This document shows positions 8,251 through 17,100 of a stretch of 64,000 nt of DNA, in pieces. The DNA is from Nocardioides iriomotensis (lineage in GTDB: Bacteria; Actinomycetota; Actinomycetes; Propionibacteriales; Nocardioidaceae). Numbering within the stretch: position 1 is the stretch's first letter; the number at the start of each line of letters is the position of its first letter. The DNA lies in NCBI RefSeq assembly GCF_004168035.1, contig NZ_SDPU01000027.1, positions 49,220 to 113,219 of the forward strand, read 5' to 3'. Under the pieces are notes generated by a model, which had not been told where the DNA came from, searched no databases, and worked only from the letters and a program-made list of their open reading frames with translations. A program made the position numbers and the translations under genes.

Positions 8251-8660
8251 CCCTCAGCGTGCGCGGGGTCGTCGTCCCCGACGACGAGCTGCGCTGGCGG
8301 TTCAGCCGCTCTTCCGGGCCGGGCGGGCAGTCAGTCAACACCACCGACAGCCGCGTCGAGCTGTCGTACGACGTCGCCGGCGGCAGCCTGCCCCGGCACC
8401 TCCGGGAGCGCGCGCTGGACCGGCTCGCCGAGCGGCTGGTCGACGGGGTGCTCACCGTCGCCGCGTCGGAGTACCGCTCGCAGCACCGCAACCGCGAGGC
8501 CGCCCGGGCCCGCCTCGCCGACCTGCTCACCGAGGCGACGGCGCCCCCGCCGCCGCCGCGTCGTGCGACGAAGCCGACCCGCGGCTCGCGCGAGCGCCGG
8601 TTGGCCGGCAAGAAGCGGCGCGGGGAGACCAAGGCGCTGCGCCGCCGGCCGGAGCTGTGA
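8247..8660 (+). CDS. arfB: ArfB-like peptidyl-tRNA hydrolase (ribosome rescue)
   Basis: A 137-aa class-I release-factor-like protein that should hydrolyse peptidyl-tRNA on stalled ribosomes. The catalytic GGQ is in SSGPGGQSVN at about residue 25, within the domain that starts RWRFSRSS. The C-terminus is strongly basic (RRLAGKKRRGETKALRRR), matching the tail by which ArfB/YaeJ enters the empty mRNA channel. No codon-recognition domain is present, which separates it from RF1/RF2. It overlaps the kinase gene by ATGA. Pairing with pseudouridine salvage may be incidental. Confidence 0.9.
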   Translation: MTLSVRGVVVPDDELRWRFSRSSGPGGQSVNTTDSRVELSYDVAGGSLPRHLRERALDRLAERLVDGVLTVAASEYRSQHRNREAARARLADLLTEATAPPPPPRRATKPTRGSRERRLAGKKRRGETKALRRRPEL

Positions 8661-8727
8661 GGTCCTCCTCGTCGTTCCCCAGCGCGGTCCAAGTGCGGTA
8701 CCAGCGGGTCCGCCGAGGCTCTCCGCC

Positions 8728-9639
8728 ATGACCCTCATCGAATCCCACGTGTCCGGCAGCGAGGCCGGCCGCACCGACCGCACCACCGCGATCCGCGAGA
8801 TCACGGTCTTCCTCACCACCGTCGCCGCGCTGACCACGGTCAGCACCGTGGTCGGCGTCCGCGAGGGTGTCGACGTCGACGCGATCGAGGACGCCACACC
8901 ACTGGGGGCGGCCGCGATGTACTCGCAGGCCTTCTTCCCGTTCCTCGCCGCGGTGCTGACCCAGCTCGTCGTGCACCGCCGGCTGCGCGGGCCCGGCTGG
9001 GGCTTCCGCCGCACCGCGTGGCGCCGGCTCGCCGGTGCGTGGGCGCTCTCCGTCGCCTGCGTGATGACCCCCACGCTGGTGCTCTGGGCCACCGGGCTCG
9101 TCGAGTACGACGGGGACGGCGCGGCGACCGTCGTACCGCTGGGGCTGACGGTGTTCGTCCTGCCCTACGTGATCCTCGCGATCGGCGAGGGCATCGGCTG
9201 GCGCGGCCTGCTCGTCACCCGGCTCGCCGCCGTCGCCGGACCGCGCACGGTCGTGCTCGTCGCCGGCCTCGCCTGGGCCGGCTTCCACGTGCCGCTGATG
9301 ATCTGGCTGGGAGGGACGCCGGCCGGCGTGCCCGTGGCGTACACCGTCGCCGTGTTCACCGTCGGCATCACCGCGTTCGGCGCGATCCTCGGGTCGATGC
9401 ACCTGCGCTGGGGCATCTGGCCCGGTGTGGTGGCGCACGCGACGCTCAACGCCGCGATGTACGCCGTCGTCGACCCGCTGTCTGTCGCCACGGACGCGTC
9501 GGGGTGGCTGCTGTCGGAGACCGGGGTGGCCCAGGTCGTCGTCGTGGTCGTGGCCGCCGTCCTGTGGCTGCGTCGTTGGCCGCTGCCGTCATCGAGCGCC
9601 GTCCGCGGCGAGGCCGGCCGGGACGTCAGCCGCGGCTGA
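8728..9639 (+). CDS. CPBP-family intramembrane protease
   Basis: A 303-aa polytopic membrane protein with about seven hydrophobic segments. The CPBP/Abi motif 1 appears as AIGEGIGWRGLLVTRL near residue 155, where EGIGWR replaces the usual EExxxR, motif 2 as WAGFHVPLMIW with the Phe-His, and motif 3 as VVAHATLNAAMY with His and Asn. Family members cleave membrane substrates or act in peptide processing and immunity. The first Glu of EE is replaced by Gly-Glu spacing, a common variant. It stands alone, so the substrate is unknown. Confidence 0.85.
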   Translation: MTLIESHVSGSEAGRTDRTTAIREITVFLTTVAALTTVSTVVGVREGVDVDAIEDATPLGAAAMYSQAFFPFLAAVLTQLVVHRRLRGPGWGFRRTAWRRLAGAWALSVACVMTPTLVLWATGLVEYDGDGAATVVPLGLTVFVLPYVILAIGEGIGWRGLLVTRLAAVAGPRTVVLVAGLAWAGFHVPLMIWLGGTPAGVPVAYTVAVFTVGITAFGAILGSMHLRWGIWPGVVAHATLNAAMYAVVDPLSVATDASGWLLSETGVAQVVVVVVAAVLWLRRWPLPSSSAVRGEAGRDVSRG

Positions 9640-9785
9640 GTTCGGCAAGCACGTGAGCTCACGGGTTCCCGTTTCCGGCCGATGAGAGCCATTCGAACCC
9701 TCAGGGACACAACCGCTGTGAAGATGTCACCCACCGGGGACCGAGGCGCTGTTGCCACGTCTACCGGGACGACCACGGAGGGAAG

Positions 9786-10310
9786 ATGCAGCGTGAAGAC
9801 GGGCGCAGCCGTCTCTGCCCCACCAGGCTGGCGGTGCTGCTCATGGCCGGTGTCATGCTGGCTGCCTGTACCGATTCCCTTGAACCTCGGCAGCCCGACG
9901 GTCCCGGCGTGACGGGTCGGATGGTCCTTCTCGACGACACCGGCCGACCTCCGACGTCCGCCTCCGGCGGCGGGATCCTCGTGCTCCCGGAGGCAGCCTT
10001 GCCCGGCCTGTGGCGCAGGGTCGGCGAGCAAGAACTCGATGGGCGGGGAGCCTCCCCCTACGCCTCGTTCCACGTTGAGGTGGGCCTGGTCGCCGACCTT
10101 GACGGCGAGATCGCGCCGGTTGACGAGAACGGTCATTTCCGGCTCTCGAAGTCAGGGCGGTACCTCATCTGCCGCACCGGGGAGATAGACCGGCCCGGAG
10201 AGCACCCTGTTTCGGCCAGGGGATGCGACCTCGTCCAGCTACCCGAATCTGGAGCACTGGAGGCAACTTTCGGCGAAGGTGGGTTCCACGCCCGAATCCT
10301 CGGGCGGTGA
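9786..10310 (+). CDS. Lipoprotein of unknown function, base composition unlike neighbours
   Basis: A 174-aa predicted lipoprotein with lipobox MLAAC at about residue 28 and a GGAGGG ribosome binding site just upstream of the ATG. The mature part has short beta-like stretches (VTGRMVLLDDTGRP, GGGILVLPEAAL, FHARILGR) that suggest an Ig- or transthyretin-like fold, but no named family is recognised. Third positions are less G/C-rich than in the flanking genes (several codons such as gaa, ggt, ttt and gtt), which could reflect recent acquisition. Upstream 146 bp (9640-9785) contain no other gene. Confidence 0.65.
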   Translation: MQREDGRSRLCPTRLAVLLMAGVMLAACTDSLEPRQPDGPGVTGRMVLLDDTGRPPTSASGGGILVLPEAALPGLWRRVGEQELDGRGASPYASFHVEVGLVADLDGEIAPVDENGHFRLSKSGRYLICRTGEIDRPGEHPVSARGCDLVQLPESGALEATFGEGGFHARILGR

Positions 10311-10404
10311 CGCACCGGGCGCGAGTCCGCGTCCCTTGCTCGTGGTGGCGCCTAGCCATCTCCTCGGGCGAAACAGGAACCGCTGCCCCGACCGTTTGCC
10401 GAGC

Positions 10405-10995
10405 TCAGCCGCGCTTGACCCAGGCGCTCCACGCGGCGGACTCGGCCGCCGTGTCGTGGCCGCTGTCGGAGTAGAAGACCGCGTCCTTCCGGTGCGTTGT
10501 GGTGGCCCGGGCGGTGTTGACGTTGACCCGCACCGCCCGGGGCGAGCTCAGACAGCTCCGGTCGAGCGTGACGGTGACCTTGTCCTTGCGGTAGTCGACG
10601 TCGTGGGCGGAGTCGCAGGTGACGCGGCTGTCCTTGGCGTTGAAGACCCGGTGCACGCCGTGCCGGTCGCGCTTGCTGGTCTCGACGAGCACGGTGCGGA
10701 CGACCTTGCCCTGCTTGCCCTGGAGGCGGACGGCGTACTGGGCGTAGGCGTCCTTCTTGCGCAGCGACACGAAGCGCAGCTTCACCTTGACCCGGTTGCG
10801 GTCGTAGCTGACCACGGTCCTGGTCAGGTCCCCGTGCTGGGTCGTCGGCGACGGCTCGGCCGCGGTCACGCCGGCGGCGCGCCACACGTCGCCTCGGGCG
10901 TCGTCGAAGGTGCGGCTGCTCGCGCTCGCGGGCAGCGCCACGGCGGTCGAGACGGCGGCCGCGGCGAGCACGGTGAGCAGGGAGCGCGGAGTCAC
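10405..10995 (-). CDS. Secreted protein of unknown function
   Basis: A 196-aa protein with a Sec signal peptide (cleavage likely after PASAS, about residue 26). The mature domain is Lys/Arg/Val-rich with alternating hydrophobics, suggesting a beta sandwich, and carries two cysteines (SRVTCDSAHD and DRSCLSS) that could pair outside the cell. I do not recognise the family. It starts with GTG 3 nt after the stop of the nuclease/phosphatase-like gene at 10999, so it is probably the second gene of a two-gene operon. Confidence 0.7.
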   Translation of the reverse strand: MTPRSLLTVLAAAAVSTAVALPASASSRTFDDARGDVWRAAGVTAAEPSPTTQHGDLTRTVVSYDRNRVKVKLRFVSLRKKDAYAQYAVRLQGKQGKVVRTVLVETSKRDRHGVHRVFNAKDSRVTCDSAHDVDYRKDKVTVTLDRSCLSSPRAVRVNVNTARATTTHRKDAVFYSDSGHDTAAESAAWSAWVKRG

Positions 10996-10998
10996 AGC

Positions 10999-11964
10999 TC
11001 AGAACTCTAGTCGCGCGACCACGCCCGCGTGGTCGGACGGCCAGAGCCGTCCGGGCTCGGTCCGGTCTCCGGGCCGGTCGCCGACGACGTGGCACCCGCG
11101 CACCTCGAGGTCGCGCACGAAGACGTAGTCGATCCGCTCGTCCAGCCGGCTGTCCCGGTTGTCGAGGACCGCTCCCTGCCCACAGGTGAAGCCGCCGTCC
11201 GCGGCTCCGCCCGCGGCGATCCAGGCGTCGACGTACGGCGCCGGCATGCCGACCGCCTCGGGGCGTGCGTTGAAGTCGCCGACCAGCACGACGGGGCAGC
11301 CCGGGTCGCCCACGGTCGCGACGAGCTCGTCGCGCTGGGCGTCGCGCGGCCCCGCGGCGTACGCCTCGGTGTGGGTCACCACGAACCGCACCGGGTGGCC
11401 GTCGACGGTGCCGTCCACCGCCCCCCAGCTGCGCCGGATCGGGAAGGTGACGCCGTCGATGCCGGTCGGCATGTCGAGCACCGCGTCGAACGTGCCGGTG
11501 CACTCGCCGGTCACCGCGAACGCACCGCCGCGCCGCACCAGCACCACGTTGGCGCCGAGGATGCTCATCCAGTGGTCGCCGACGGGCAGGCCGCCGGCGA
11601 AGTTCTCGTTGACCGCGTGCACGTCGTACGGCGCGCCCTCTGCCTGGAGCGCGTCGAGCAGCAACGGCAGGAACTCCACGACCGGCTCGTCGGGCCCGAT
11701 GCTCCCGTCCGGCAGCACCGGCGCGGTGGCCCACCGGGTCACCTCCTGCAGACCGAGCACGTCGACCCCCTCCCGCACGACGATCCGGGCGACCGCCCGC
11801 GCACGCTGGGCGAAGTCGGTTGCGGCGAGCTGCTCGCGCACCAGCCCCGCGCGCTCGGCGAGCTGGTCGATGTCGGTGGCCCCGAAGAGCAGCGCGAGGT
11901 CGGCACCCAGGTAGACGTTGTACGTCGCCACGGTCAGGCCGCTCGGGGTGCTCACGCAGCGCAT
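10999..11964 (-). CDS. Endonuclease/exonuclease/phosphatase family protein
   Basis: A 321-aa EEP-fold hydrolase with the family's metal and catalytic motifs: ATYNVYLGADL at the N-terminus (Asn), GLQEV near residue 75 (Glu), VVLVGDFNARP near residue 235 (Asp, Asn) and the terminal PSDHAGVVARL (Asp-His). No signal peptide is evident, unlike secreted DNases and sphingomyelinases. It could act on DNA, phosphoinositides or another phosphodiester; sequence alone cannot decide. The ATG at 11964 is used; a GTG at 11955 is possible. It is divergent from the MazF-like gene, and their promoters share the 20-bp gap. Confidence 0.82.
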   Translation of the reverse strand: MRCVSTPSGLTVATYNVYLGADLALLFGATDIDQLAERAGLVREQLAATDFAQRARAVARIVVREGVDVLGLQEVTRWATAPVLPDGSIGPDEPVVEFLPLLLDALQAEGAPYDVHAVNENFAGGLPVGDHWMSILGANVVLVRRGGAFAVTGECTGTFDAVLDMPTGIDGVTFPIRRSWGAVDGTVDGHPVRFVVTHTEAYAAGPRDAQRDELVATVGDPGCPVVLVGDFNARPEAVGMPAPYVDAWIAAGGAADGGFTCGQGAVLDNRDSRLDERIDYVFVRDLEVRGCHVVGDRPGDRTEPGRLWPSDHAGVVARLEF

Positions 11965-11972
11965 CGTGCCAG

Positions 11973-11978
11973 TAACGT
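11973..11978 (+). promoter_or_regulatory. -10 element of a probable leaderless promoter (MazF-like gene)
   Basis: TAACGT ends 6 nt before the ATG at 11985. Only 20 bp separate the two divergent start codons, so any opposite promoter must overlap it. Confidence 0.45.
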
Positions 11979-11984
11979 GCCCGC

Positions 11985-12365
11985 ATGACGACGTACTCCC
12001 CCGAGACCGACGGTGAGGCCGACCCTGGCGAGGTGGTGTGGGCCTGGGTGCCCTACGAGGACGACCCGAGCCAGGGCAAGGACCGACCGGTGCTCGTGCT
12101 CGCACGCGAGGGCACGTCGCTGCTCTGCCTCTACATGACGAGCAAGGACCACGACCGGGACGCCGAGGACGAGGCCCGGTGGGGCCGCTCCTGGATGGAC
12201 GTCGGCACCGGCGCGTGGGACTCGCAAGGGCGTCCGAGCGAGATCCGGCTCGACCGGGTGCTGACGCTCCAGGACACGGAGGTACGGCGCGAGGGTGCGG
12301 CGATGGAGCGGGAGATGTTCGACGCGGTCGTCGAGGCCGCGCGCGAGTACCTGCCGGCGGATTGA
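11985..12365 (+). CDS. PemK/MazF-like protein without an adjacent antitoxin
   Basis: A 126-aa small protein with the MazF/PemK beginning: GEVVWAWVPYEDDPSQGKDRPVLVLAR at residues 15-40, where the KDRPVLVL strand corresponds to the GxRPVxVL core of the family, followed by SLLCLYMTSK. MazF proteins are sequence-specific endoribonucleases held inactive by a small antitoxin. No antitoxin-sized gene lies immediately upstream; the neighbour is the divergent EEP gene. The central insert DHDRDAEDEARWGRSWMDVG is longer than in classical MazF, so this may be a non-toxic relative. Confidence 0.7.
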   Translation: MTTYSPETDGEADPGEVVWAWVPYEDDPSQGKDRPVLVLAREGTSLLCLYMTSKDHDRDAEDEARWGRSWMDVGTGAWDSQGRPSEIRLDRVLTLQDTEVRREGAAMEREMFDAVVEAAREYLPAD

Positions 12366-12369
12366 GCCG

Positions 12370-13263
12370 GTGACCGCCGCCGACCCGGCAGTGCTGGAGG
12401 CACTGTGTGCGGAGGCCGGCTGCCGCGGGTTCGTGCACGCGGTCTCGCTGGACACGGGTCGCGAGGTCGGGCTCGATCCCGACGGCCCCGTCGTCCCGGC
12501 CTCCACGATCAAGGTGCTGGTCGCCCTCGAAGCCGAGCGCGCCTTCCTCGACGGCCGGCTCGACCCGGCCGAGCGGGTGCGGGTCACCGACGCGAACCGG
12601 ACGACCGGGCCGGTGGGCCTGTCGCTCCACCGCGGCGACGTCGAGATGTCTGTGGGTGACCTGGTGGTCCCGATGCTGACGTTCAGCGACAACGTGGCGA
12701 CGGACCTGCTGATCGGCAGGCTCGGTCTCGAGGCGCTCGCCCGGGCCGGTGACCGGCTCGGCCTCACGGGCACGCGCATCGACTGCGACCTGCGCGACCT
12801 GATCGACTCGATCGCGGTGGACGCCGGCTTCGCCGACTGGGCGGCGGTCGAGGCCACCGCCGAGGACGACGCCGTGGTGCTGGCGCGGGTGCGAGCGGCC
12901 CGGGCACTCCGCGCCGACGTCGCCCCGATGCGCACCACGGCACGCGACCTCACCACGGTGCTGCGCGCGGTCTGGGAGGAGGACGCCGGACTGCGCGTGC
13001 GGTTCCTGATGGCGCGGCAGGTCGGCAAGGACCGGATCGCCCGTGGCTTCGGCGACGACTCCCGGGTCGCCGCGAAGTCGGGCTCGCTGTTCCGCGTCTG
13101 GCGCAACGAGGTCGGCGTCGTCATCCGCCCGGACGGCCGGTCCGCCGCTGTCGCGGTCCTGCTGCACACGCCGGCGGGCGACGTGGACGACCGGACGGTG
13201 AACGACGCCATCGCGAAAATCGCGAGCCACGCCGTCGATGCCGTCCTAGGGTCCTCGGCGTGA
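12370..13263 (+). CDS. Class A beta-lactamase-related serine hydrolase, no visible signal peptide
   Basis: A 297-aa protein with the penicillin-recognising serine hydrolase motifs: STIK (Ser-x-x-Lys, about residue 42), SDN (about residue 108), and KSG (about residue 238) in place of the lactamase KTG. The omega-loop ExELN of true class A beta-lactamases is not seen. There is no export signal from the GTG at 12370, which has the stop of the MazF-like gene 4 nt upstream. Cytoplasmic location and the missing Glu argue against antibiotic resistance; an esterase- or peptidase-like role is more likely. The stop overlaps the next GTG by 4 nt. Confidence 0.75.
   Translation: MTAADPAVLEALCAEAGCRGFVHAVSLDTGREVGLDPDGPVVPASTIKVLVALEAERAFLDGRLDPAERVRVTDANRTTGPVGLSLHRGDVEMSVGDLVVPMLTFSDNVATDLLIGRLGLEALARAGDRLGLTGTRIDCDLRDLIDSIAVDAGFADWAAVEATAEDDAVVLARVRAARALRADVAPMRTTARDLTTVLRAVWEEDAGLRVRFLMARQVGKDRIARGFGDDSRVAAKSGSLFRVWRNEVGVVIRPDGRSAAVAVLLHTPAGDVDDRTVNDAIAKIASHAVDAVLGSSA
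13247..13252 (+). promoter_or_regulatory. Possible internal -10 element for the methyltransferase gene
   Basis: TAGGGT lies 7 nt upstream of the GTG at 13260, inside the end of the hydrolase gene. It could give a leaderless methyltransferase mRNA in addition to read-through. Confidence 0.35.
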
Positions 13264-14081
13264 CCGACTACCGCGACCTCAACCGTGCCCTCTGGGACGA
13301 GCGCGCAGACGCTCACGCCGCCTCGCCCGACTACGGTCTCGCCCGGTTCGCCGAGCCCGACCACCTCTCGCACGTCGTCCGGTTCGACCAGCCGCTGCTC
13401 GGCGACGTGCGCGGACTGCGCGGCGTGCACCTCCAGTGCCACATCGGCACGGACACGGTTTCGCTGGCCCGGCTCGGTGCCCGGATGACCGGCCTCGACT
13501 TCAGCGCACCCGCCCTCACCCGGGCACGGGCTCTCGCGACGACAGCCGGCGTCGAGGTCGACTTCGTCGAGTCCGACCTGTACGGCGCGGTCGACGTGCT
13601 GCCGCACCACGCCTTCGACCTCGTCTACACCGGGATCGGCGCGCTCTGCTGGCTGCCGGACATCCGGCGCTGGGCCGAGGTCGTCGGCACCCTGCTCGCC
13701 CCGGGCGGCCGGCTGTTCATCCGTGAGGGGCACCCGATGCTGTGGTCGCTCGACGACGCCCGGTCCGACGCGCTCGTGGTCCGCTACCCCTACTTCGAGG
13801 TGCCCGAGCCGATGGTGTTCGACGACGACGGCACCTACGTGGAGACCGACGTGCAGTTCCAGAACACCGTCACCCACGAGTGGAACCACGGCCTCGGCGA
13901 GATCGTCACCGCGCTGCTCGACGCCGGTCTCGTGCTCACCGGGCTGGTCGAGCACGACAGCGTGCCGTGGGAGGCGCTCCCGGGACAGATGGAGGCGCTG
14001 CCCGACGGGGAGTACCGCCTCCGCGACCAGCCCGCGCGCCTGCCCGCGACGTACACGCTGCAGGCGGTCCGCCCCGCCTGA
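13260..14081 (+). CDS. Class I SAM-dependent methyltransferase
   Basis: A 273-aa Rossmann-type methyltransferase. The SAM-binding motif I is LRGVHLQCHIGTDTVSLARLGA at about residues 52-73, with the acidic end of strand beta2 in MTGLDFS, and motif IV/post-I around DFVESDLY and FDLVYTGIGALCWL; GGRLFIREGHPM is the beta5 region. The C-terminal part with WNHGLGEIVTALLDAGL matches methyltransferases of the Methyltransf_25 type. The substrate is unknown. It overlaps the serine hydrolase gene by 4 nt (GTGA) and ends inside the first palindrome at 14080. Confidence 0.85.
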   Translation: MTDYRDLNRALWDERADAHAASPDYGLARFAEPDHLSHVVRFDQPLLGDVRGLRGVHLQCHIGTDTVSLARLGARMTGLDFSAPALTRARALATTAGVEVDFVESDLYGAVDVLPHHAFDLVYTGIGALCWLPDIRRWAEVVGTLLAPGGRLFIREGHPMLWSLDDARSDALVVRYPYFEVPEPMVFDDDGTYVETDVQFQNTVTHEWNHGLGEIVTALLDAGLVLTGLVEHDSVPWEALPGQMEALPDGEYRLRDQPARLPATYTLQAVRPA

Positions 14082-14144
14082 CTACCGATATCGGTAGTCC
14101 AGGAGTGACCCATGGGTCACGGTGGGACTACCGATATCGGTCGT
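14080..14144. repeat. Cluster of three evenly spaced palindromes
   Basis: Between two convergent genes lie a perfect 20-bp palindrome around ACCGATATCGGT (14080-14099), a perfect 16-bp palindrome GTGACCCATGGGTCAC (14105-14120), and a second copy of the first palindrome with one mismatched pair (14127-14144). The centres are at 14089.5, 14112.5 and 14135.5, exactly 23 bp apart. The first begins within the methyltransferase stop codon; the third ends 9 bp before the hrpA stop. It may be a bidirectional terminator, a protein-binding array or a repeat element. Confidence 0.8.
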
Positions 14145-14152
14145 GACCGGGA

Positions 14153-17100
14153 TCAGGCCTGGTCGAGCGCCTTGCGGATCCGGGTGTCGGAGACCGGCAC
14201 CGACGTGCCGAGCGGCTGCGCCCAGAGGCTGACCCGGTACTCCTCCAGCAGCCACCCGACCCGGCGCAGCTCCAGGCTCGGCAGCCGGCCCTCGGGCAGC
14301 GCACCGAGGCGGTGGAGGTACGCCTCCTGCAGCCCGACCACCTGGTCCATCAGCTGCCGGTCGCGGTTGACCTCGCCGGCCAGCCGCTCACGGCGCTGCG
14401 CGACCGCGGCGAGGTAACGCGGGTAGTGCCGCACCCAGGTCGTGCCCGCCTCGCCGACGAAGCCGCGGAAGACCAGCCGGCCGACCTGCGCCTTCATGTC
14501 GGCCAGCGCCGGGAGCATCGTCATGTCGACCGAGCCGGTGAGCGCCTTGTCCACGCCGCGCCACGACCCCAGCACCCGGATCACGTCGTGCAGCACGCCC
14601 CGCGTGGTCTCGGGCAGGTCGGCGGCGACCCGCTGCTTCAGCACGTCGTACGACGCCTCGTCCCAGACCGCCCCGCCGTGCCGGGCGACCAGGTCGTCGA
14701 CGGCGGCGGCGACGCAGTCGTCGAGCAGGTCCGCCACCGAGGGGTACGGCGACCCGGCGAGGCCGAGCTTCTCGGTGTTGCCGAGCGAGTCCGCGATGGC
14801 CTTCGCCGGTGACGGGATGCCCAACGTCAGCAGCCGGCGGAGGCCGCGCAGGTGGGAGGCGTCACGCTCGGGCGCGGAGCCGAACACGCGGAGGCCGACG
14901 GTCCTGCCCTCGTCGACCAGCCCGGGGAAGCCGCGCACGTCGTGCCCGGCGCGGGTCTGGCTGAACGTGCGCTCGATGGTGCCGAACGTCCAGCCGGTCT
15001 GGCCGCCGACGTCGAGCCCGGACGACGAGGCGGCGTCGGCCATCGCCTGCTGGAACTTCGGGCGCAGCGGCTCCTTGAGCTTCTCGAGGTCCTTGCCCTC
15101 GGCGACCACGCGACCGCGCTCGTCCAGCACGCGGAAGGTGGGGCGCAGGTGCCCGGGCACCTTCGACCAGTCCCAGGCCCCCTCGGGGACGTGCACGCCC
15201 GAACGTCCCCGGAGGAACCGGCTCAGCGCGGGCAGCAGCGCCTCCTCCCCCGGCGAGGCGGCGGCGAGGAACTCCTTGGCCACGTTGGGCGCCGGCACGA
15301 AGTTGACCCGCAGCTGCTTGGGCAGCGAGCGGATCAGCGAGGTGACGAGCTCCTCGCGCAGGCCCGGGACCTGCCAGGTGAAGCCGTCCGGCTCCACCTG
15401 GTTGAGCGTCGCCACCGCGACGTCGACGGTGACGCCGTCGGCGGCGGTGCCGGGCTCGAACTGGTAGCTCAGCGGCAGCACGAGACCGCCGTCGCGCCAC
15501 TGGTCGGGGTAGTCGTGCGCGGTCACCTCCGCGGCCGAGTCGTGCACGAGTATCGCCGGGTCGAAGGTGAGCAGGTCGGGGTTCTTCTGCCGGGCGCGCT
15601 TCCACCAGGAGTCGAAGTGCGCGCCGGACACGACGTCCGCCCCGACGCGGGCGTCGTAGAAGTCGAACAGCGTGTGCTCGTCGACGACGATGTCGCGGCG
15701 GCGGGCGCGGTGCTCGAGCTCCTCGGCCTCCTCGAGCAGCGCCCGGTTGCGCTCGAAGAACTTCTGGCGCGTCGACCACTCGCCGTACACCAGCGCGTGC
15801 CGGATGAACAGCTCCCGCGCGAGCGCGGCGTCGACCTTGCCGTACGACACGAGCCGGTCGGCGACGAGCGGGACGCCGTACAGGGTGACCCGCTCGTAGG
15901 CCATGACCGCGGCTCGCTTCTTGCTCCAGTGCGGCTCGGAGTAGGTGCGCTTGACGATGCCGGCGCCGAGCTCCTCGGCCCACTCGGGCTTGATCGCGGC
16001 GTTGACGCGGGCGAAGAGCCGCGAGGTCTCGACGAGCTCGGCGGCCATGACGAGCTGCGGCTGCTTCCGGAACAGGCCGCTGCCCGGGAAGATCGAGAAC
16101 CGCGCGTTGCGCGCGCCGAGGTAGTCGCGCTTGTCGGGGTCGCGCAGGCCGATGTGCGAGAGCAGACCGGCCAGCAGCGCCTGGTGGATGCCGTCGCCGT
16201 CGGGCTGGTCGGCGGGCTTGCCGACGTCGAGCTTGAGCTGCTTGGCGACCTGCCGGAGCTGGGACTCGAGGTCCTGCCACTCGCGCAGGCGCAGGTAGTT
16301 GAGGTGCTCCGCGCGGCACATCCGCCGGAACGCGGACGAGGACTGCTCGCGCTGCTGGGTGCGGACGTAGCGCCACAGGTTGAGCAGCGTGAGGAAGTCG
16401 GACGTCTCGTCCTTGAACCGCGCGTGCAGCTGGTCGGCGTGCGCGCGGTGCTCGACCGGCCGCTCGCGCGGGTCCTGGATCGAGAGCGCCGCGGTGATCA
16501 CGAGCACCTCGCGCAGGCAGCCCCGCTTGTCGGCCTCGACGACCATGCGCGCGAGGCGCGGGTCGATCGGCAGCGTGACGAGCCGGCGGCCGAGCGAGGT
16601 GAGCCGGCGGCCGCCCTCGCCACGGTCGGTCGAGCTCGTCGAGACCAGCGCTCCCAGCTCCTCCAGCAGCTGCACGCCGGCCTTGACGTTGCGCTGGTCG
16701 GGCGGGTCGACGAACGGGAACCGGCCCACGTCGCCGAGCCCGAGCGCGGTCATCTGCAGGATCACCGAGGCCAGGTTGGTGCGCAGGATCTCGGGGTCGG
16801 TGAACTCGGGACGCGCCTCGAAGTCCTCCTCCGAGTACAGCCGGACCGCGATGCCGGCCTCGACGCGGCCGCAGCGGCCGGAGCGTTGGTTGGCCGACGC
16901 CTGGCTGACCGGCTCGATCGGGAGGCGCTGCACCTTGGTGCGGTAGGAGTAGCGCGAGATGCGGGCGTAGCCGGAGTCGACGACGTACCGGATCCCCGGC
17001 ACGGTCAGCGACGTCTCGGCGACGTTGGTGGCCAGCACGACGCGGCGGCCGGTGTGCGGGGCGAACACCTTGTGCTGCTCAGCGGCGCTGAGCCGCGCGA

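Noticed and set aside
9685..9702. A TTCGAA-containing stretch that resembles a tRNA T-loop on the minus strand
   Set aside because: The flanking bases do not pair as a T-stem, and no acceptor or anticodon arm can be formed. It is a chance match.
12370..13263. Beta-lactamase resistance gene
   Set aside because: Ser-x-x-Lys, SDN and KSG are present, but no signal peptide and no ExELN Glu motif are seen, so resistance is unlikely.
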